Shown in pieces: positions 59,233-64,000 of a stretch of DNA of 64,000 nt. Source of the DNA: Aquatica leii (taxonomy: Eukaryota > Arthropoda > Insecta > Coleoptera > Lampyridae). The notes beneath the pieces were generated by a model that did no database searches, was not told the DNA's origin, and saw nothing but the letters and a program-made list of their open reading frames with translations. Every line of letters begins with the position of its first letter. Within the stretch, counting starts at the first letter, position 1. The position numbers and the translations under genes were made by a program. The stretch is taken from contig CM069432.1 of NCBI GenBank assembly GCA_035610365.1, positions 5,766,001 to 5,830,000 on the forward strand. Direction: 5' to 3'.

Positions 59233-61890
59233 TGAGTGAAACTTTTTTTATTATCTATTAATTTATGTTGGTGTCAAACGTAAATACGAACGATATATAC
59301 ATTGTTACGATTAATGCACGCACATTAATTTATACTTTTGTATTGTAATATACATAAGTCCTTTAATTATATGTACAAAGTGTTGATTAATCTAAGAAGC
59401 TTGCAGCATTTTTATTAACTGTGATATTTATTGACGGACTCTTAACCGATAGTACCTGCGTAGTTTTACATTTTTTTAAATTTCTTTGTTTTTATAACTG
59501 TGTTTTGCAATTTGTTTACCTTCAGAGTTTAATAGATGTAAACAAAATCTGTACTTATTATTCCTACCGTTTTGGCAAGACCCTCTCTCTAAAGTGTTTT
59601 GAACTGCTGCTCATTCAACATTTCAAAAACAAAAAAGTTGATTATTAATTGAGCAATATCGTTTTTTACCCAAAAAGAAACTTTTTTCTCTTACAAGATT
59701 GTGTACAAGATTTTACAGACAGTTTAGGATACAAAAGTTTCAGCTCATCTTCTGAATGGCATGAGACATCTTGTAAGCGACACAACATTATCTATAAAAC
59801 TATTTCCGATAAATCGGCATGCATTAATCATGTGTAAACATTAATCATGTAAAATAGGTTGATTTTTTTAAGCGTTATAAATAACCATAAATAAACATTT
59901 CACTGAAAATAGATTCGCTGATTGAACTCACGATCTTGCAAAAAGTATCAATATTTTAGATGCCGTATACTAACTATAATTCTGAAGAAAAGACTGAAAG
60001 CACAAATAAAGAAGCTCTTGAAACTTATAGGCATTTCATTAATATAGTAAAATATCTTGTAAAAATTCATGGAGACTACAAAACCATGTAATTACTGTCC
60101 AACTTAGAACTACATTTGCAAGATACTGTAGTCAGTAACAACGCTAAACAAAAAAACAATTTTTTATTTAAATGAATTGTTAGGAAAAATTATCTCTATA
60201 AGAAACTGTAAAAATAATTCGTATAATTTACATACGTACAAAATTATATAAGAAAAACTGTTTTCTTATAGAAAAGTCAAAATCATTGTTACAAGACACC
60301 AAAAAAAAAGAAATAGTTTATGGCAGTGATTTGTAAAAATATTAATAACGTTAAACAATTTATTTTTGTGTTTTGCAATAACGGTAATTGTGCAACAAAC
60401 AAAAGTTTAAAACAAATCAAACACTTAATATTATCAGAAGTTTTGTACGCAATTTACAAATTTATACACTACACTACACGCTTTAATAAAAAAAAATAAA
60501 AATTATTAAATAAAATTTTTTATTTAAAACAAAAGAGCATTTATAGAACTAGCAAATGCTGATTGAAATTCGAATTCTAATCTTAAATCAGTTTACTAAA
60601 TAACGTTCAACGTTCTGTGGTTTTCAACAGTTGCGATTCACTACTATAACACTAAAACTAATTAAAGGTTACGGTTGTAATTACAATTCTGTAAATGATT
60701 AAAAGTTCTTTGTTGTGGTTTATAAATTTAATGACCTGATTAAATCGAAGTACGTACACATAACCTAAAATTTATGTGATACCGTTGCGCTTTGTAAATT
60801 AATCATAAATAAGCATAATTGATTAATTAAAAAATTGATTTTATTGATGCTGTATGTGTAACGAATTGCAATGAGTAAAATTGCAATCGTTTTTAAACTA
60901 CTCATTTATTTACATGGTTTGCTTGTAATAGTTTTCATTTCGTAGTGTTTAATTTGTTAGAATTTTTTAAATTATTTAGGTTTTTATTTAACGATTAATT
61001 ATATTTTGTGCATGTTAAAGACTGATACACATTTTTAATTTTTTGTAGCAGTGCTGTTCATTATGGACAGCAAACTCAAATCAATTTAAATTTTATAGAA
61101 CTAATTTAGAATGATATTAATAAAAATTTAATAATTATTATTCATAACTAGATAATTAATTCTAATATTATTTTCAATATGTTTTCAACTAAGCCACGTC
61201 AATTGCGTTTGTTTATTATTTTAAAAATGTTTCTTAATTGACACTATTAAAAATTTAAAACTTACTATTGAAAGATTATTAAATAAATATATACATATAT
61301 ATATACACTCAGGTGCAATAAAAAAAATGCATAGTTTATTTGAAACTCAGTCGTGCGGTGTCTGAATAAAGAACTCTCTAGACGCATACGAGTAAACGAC
61401 TACAATTTAGTAAAATGCATACTAGAAAAAAAATTTATTAAAAACAAGTTCGCGTACAATTTTTGCGAATGTTTAGATCGCTCACTAAATAATGCAACAA
61501 ATTTTCCACGTCATATTGTACACCGTTAAAAATGTAATTAAAACATTAGCAAAACTGAATTAAAAATTAATTTTGCTTTAATAAAGTATTAATTTTATGA
61601 AATAACTCTTTTACACTACTGACTTTATTCACTAAAGTTTAAAAATATTTTACTTTCGGTTTCATCTACTTTGCTTATATTAACTTTTTGTAACTGTCAA
61701 TTATTTTGCAAACTTAAGATTTAAGTAAATGTAGAAGATTCGGACGATTAAGACTAAGAGTACTTTTTTTCGGACGGAAGTAACGCTCACGACACAGCTT
61801 ATGTGGTTTCCGCTATTTAGAAGCAGTAACTACTGTGCTACCAAACTTACTATAAAAAATATAGAAACTAACTTAAAGGACAAATTGTGT
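59233..61890. other. AT-rich stretch without gene
   Basis: Two short frames at 59421-59648 and 59649-59837 carry no recognised motif. A TA microsatellite lies at about 61283-61306, followed by CACTCAGGTGCAATAAAAA, which resembles a Tc1-type end but has no partner in view. Confidence 0.4.
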
Positions 61891-61895
61891 ATACC

Positions 61896-61930
61896 AGTGG
61901 CTCCCAAAGTGGTCGGGGTCCGCGCTAGGT
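61896..61930 (+). repeat. possible hAT transposon end
   Basis: CAGTGGCTCCCAAAGTGGTC and the following GGGGTCCGCG resemble the CAGTGGTTCCCAAA ends of many hAT elements (general knowledge). No matching inverted end was found, so this is weak. Confidence 0.3.
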
Positions 61931-62374
61931 TTCAAATAAATAACAATGAATAAAATATTATCAATTTTTACGTCCCAAGTAAAATATAAATATAGACAGG
62001 TAAATAAAATACAAGTAATAACGGGCATCTAATCACGAACTTAATTCTGTGTTATGCGTGATGTAAAGTGTATACAACAAATTTTCTTAGTCTTGGATAA
62101 AAAGAAGAGTAATTTTTTGTATTGTTACGCATATAGCGTACTTTCGCTACGTAAATATATTTGAATGATATTACGAACGCAGTTTTACTTTTTATTGTTA
62201 CTTACTATTTTACTTGTTTGTTACAATTTAAATGTTGCTTTGAAAAATTTTTGGGGTAGTATATTGTGATTTGATTTAAAATGTTACTAGAATAAAAATA
62301 AATGTTAAAATTGAAGTAAGTAACATTATAAATCCTCAAATTTTCACGCATAAATTAAAATGCTAGAATAACTT
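61931..62374. other. AT-rich spacer
   Basis: Nothing recognised. Confidence 0.35.
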
Positions 62375-62573
62375 TTATCAACTAACATTTTAAATGATAG
62401 AATTAAAATGTTAGTTGATAATTTTAATTGGTCGCTTCAATCGGTGGCGTCATTTAGAACTACCATGTACATGTATTTCCTTATACTGAAATAGTTTCAA
62501 AAGCTACTACCGATCATAGCGACGAGTTAAAATAATCATTTTATTTCTATCATTTAAAATGTAAGTTGTCAAA
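62375..62573. mobile_element. MITE with long inverted ends and an internal hairpin
   Basis: The left end CAACTAACATTTTAAATGAT is mirrored at the right end as ATCATTTAAAATGTAAGTTG, and the similarity continues inward (GGTCGCTTCAATCGGT against ACCGATCATAGCGACG). Inside the left arm a perfect 19-bp hairpin (62375-62393 with 62403-62421, 9-base loop) repeats the end. Non-coding, 199 bp. Confidence 0.75.
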
Positions 62574-63416
62574 AATTAGTCTATTCACGGAATTAAATTG
62601 CTTAAATAATCTAAAGAATAACGAAAACAGACAAATTATTTGTATTCATAATGGTGAACGAAGTGTCGAGAGATCGAAAAGAAATATTTTTATATTTGTT
62701 TCTGCACCGGAACGGTGATAATTTAGAATTGTGAGATAAATTATTTGTAAGGTTAGCAGATTTAATTTGTATTACATGTAACCGCTAACAAAAATTTTAT
62801 TCCGAATCTGCAACTTTAAATTTGTTAGTTTGTCTAAGGAAGTTCATCGCAACCAAACTCGTATCATTGCAGTCCGCGCAGCTTAAAAATTATAAGATGC
62901 TTATAAAAATCATACTCTTATTACTTTATTTTTTGCATTTATTGTTATAAAATTGTCTACTTTATAATAATTCTTAATCGCTATAACCTACAAAATTAAA
63001 CCTTTTAAGTTTTGTTAACAAACCAATAGGCGGTGTAAAATTAACTAATGAGTTACTTTGAAGTTTCTCGTTACTTAGCTCAAAGTAATTCTGCAAGTGG
63101 TTCGCAGATCTCGGTGTGCTAATCATAAAGTAATTTAATTAAGCGCCAAAACGGTTGAAAGTTTGTAATCGAAGACACCGCTTAAATCTATCTAACACTT
63201 ACAAACAAATTACAAAACACAGGTTATAACAATAAATATAATTATTTTATCAAAAAAAGGGAAATGCGATGTAGAACTACATTTATAATAACAATTAAAA
63301 GTCGATAAATATCACAATAATCCCTGTAGGGTAAGCAACACATCATACATAAAATCATCCTAATACAGTATGGCAGTATAAGTTTATAGATAATCGAAAA
63401 ACTAAACTTTTATTAT
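62574..63416. other. AT-rich spacer
   Basis: Nothing recognised. Confidence 0.35.
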
Positions 63417-64000
63417 ACAGGGTGTCTCTAAAAGGTCTGTACAAAATCCTACCACATATTCCTGAGGTCGAAATAAGCCGATTTAAGCAAACTTACCTTA
63501 TTCCAAAATTGCTTTGTTTCCTAGATACAGGGTGGTAAAGTTTAAAAATAAAAATCGTTTATTTTTAAATGTATGAACATTTTTCAACGAATTACTTCAA
63601 AAATTTATGTCCGGAGGTTTTTTGGGATGCGAAATCTGAATTTGAATACCATTTTACTGTGGCCTGTAGAGGGCGCTCTACAATGCATTTCTTATAGCTT
63701 GAAATGGCTATAATTCTTTTCTCAGTATAGTTTTTAATTTTTTTTTGAAATAATAATAATTTTATGAACATTTTTAAGCAAAAAGGTTCTCTTGTGAAAA
63801 TCTGCTAAAGTAAGCCGCTTTCAAGATATTCAGTTTTTAATGTTGGATGCCGTGCCGGAATATTCAAATTATTCTGAATAAAAAAAAGGTATCTTTGAGA
63901 ATGAAATTTGGTTAGTGAATTAGTAGTGCTCAGTTTTTGGAGTATGGGTAAGTGTTACAAAAAAAATAATTTATTACCTCTTTTGTGAACAGCTTTAGAA
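63417..64000. repeat. ACAGGGTG-type interspersed repeat, runs off the window
   Basis: Starts ACAGGGTGTCTCTAAAAGGT, repeats TACAGGGTGGTAAAG at 63526 and contains CCTGTAGAGGGCGCTCTAC near 63664. Sequences of this style are frequent dispersed repeats in insects (general knowledge). The far end is outside the window. Confidence 0.5.

Noticed and set aside
61300-61340. Tc1-type terminal repeat after the TA microsatellite
   Set aside because: No partner end and weak similarity to the 35.5-kb element.

Overview
The window looks like gene-poor, AT-rich nuclear DNA from an insect or another arthropod. The evidence is eukaryotic splice sites, a P-element-type transposase, piggyBac, Tc1, Helitron, Penelope, jockey-like and RTE-like elements, and two Ty3/gypsy and one Ty1/copia retroelement. 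I found no convincing single-copy host gene, tRNA, rRNA or CRISPR array. The species cannot be fixed from the sequence alone.

Layout. 1-2.05 kb: decayed Ty1/copia. 2.5-7.8 kb: complete but mutated Ty3/gypsy element with both LTRs; its pol carries, behind the integrase, a TARG1-like macrodomain and a CCCH zinc finger. 7.8-12 kb: no recognisable gene. 12-14 kb: 5'-truncated jockey-like LINE followed by a short interspersed repeat. 15-16.1 kb: LINE remnant. 16.2-20 kb: Penelope tail fragment, then a pair of long inverted repeat arms enclosing an internally deleted piggyBac with TTAA sites. 20.8-24.5 kb: P-element-like transposon with matching terminal inverted repeats and a five-exon transposase gene that reads open for 822 codons with all catalytic acids.

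25-27.8 kb: second, decayed Ty3/gypsy. 28.0-29.1 kb: two Penelope 3' ends joined in inverted orientation, flanked by a 12-bp target duplication, with hammerhead-like ribozyme boxes. 30.8-31.0 kb: MITE. 31.4-33.5 kb: Helitron helicase fragment. 34.1-34.5 kb: solo LTR of the 2.5-7.8 kb gypsy family. 35.5-36.9 kb: Tc1-like element (minus). 37.6-40.2 and 41.8-43.6 kb: two LINE copies (minus), with a second Tc1-like fragment (plus) between them. 46-47.1 kb: a small MITE and a tandem repeat.

47.2-51.6 kb: full-length two-ORF LINE with a 14-bp target duplication. 52.5-56.9 kb: a broken, apparently intronless gene of about 1,450 codons that I do not recognise by name, with N-terminal Cys/His motif, nuclease-like acidic motifs and a C-terminal CXC-like tail; diverged direct repeats lie on both sides. 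57-64 kb: mostly non-coding, with a duplicated block near 58-59.2 kb, a MITE at 62.4 kb and an ACAGGGTG-type repeat running off the end.

The genes do not form a pathway. They are layers of independent mobile elements of different ages. The most notable observations are the macrodomain-CCCH cargo of the gypsy element, the intact P-type transposase, the inverted Penelope pair with ribozyme boxes and the unnamed gene at 52.5-56.9 kb.
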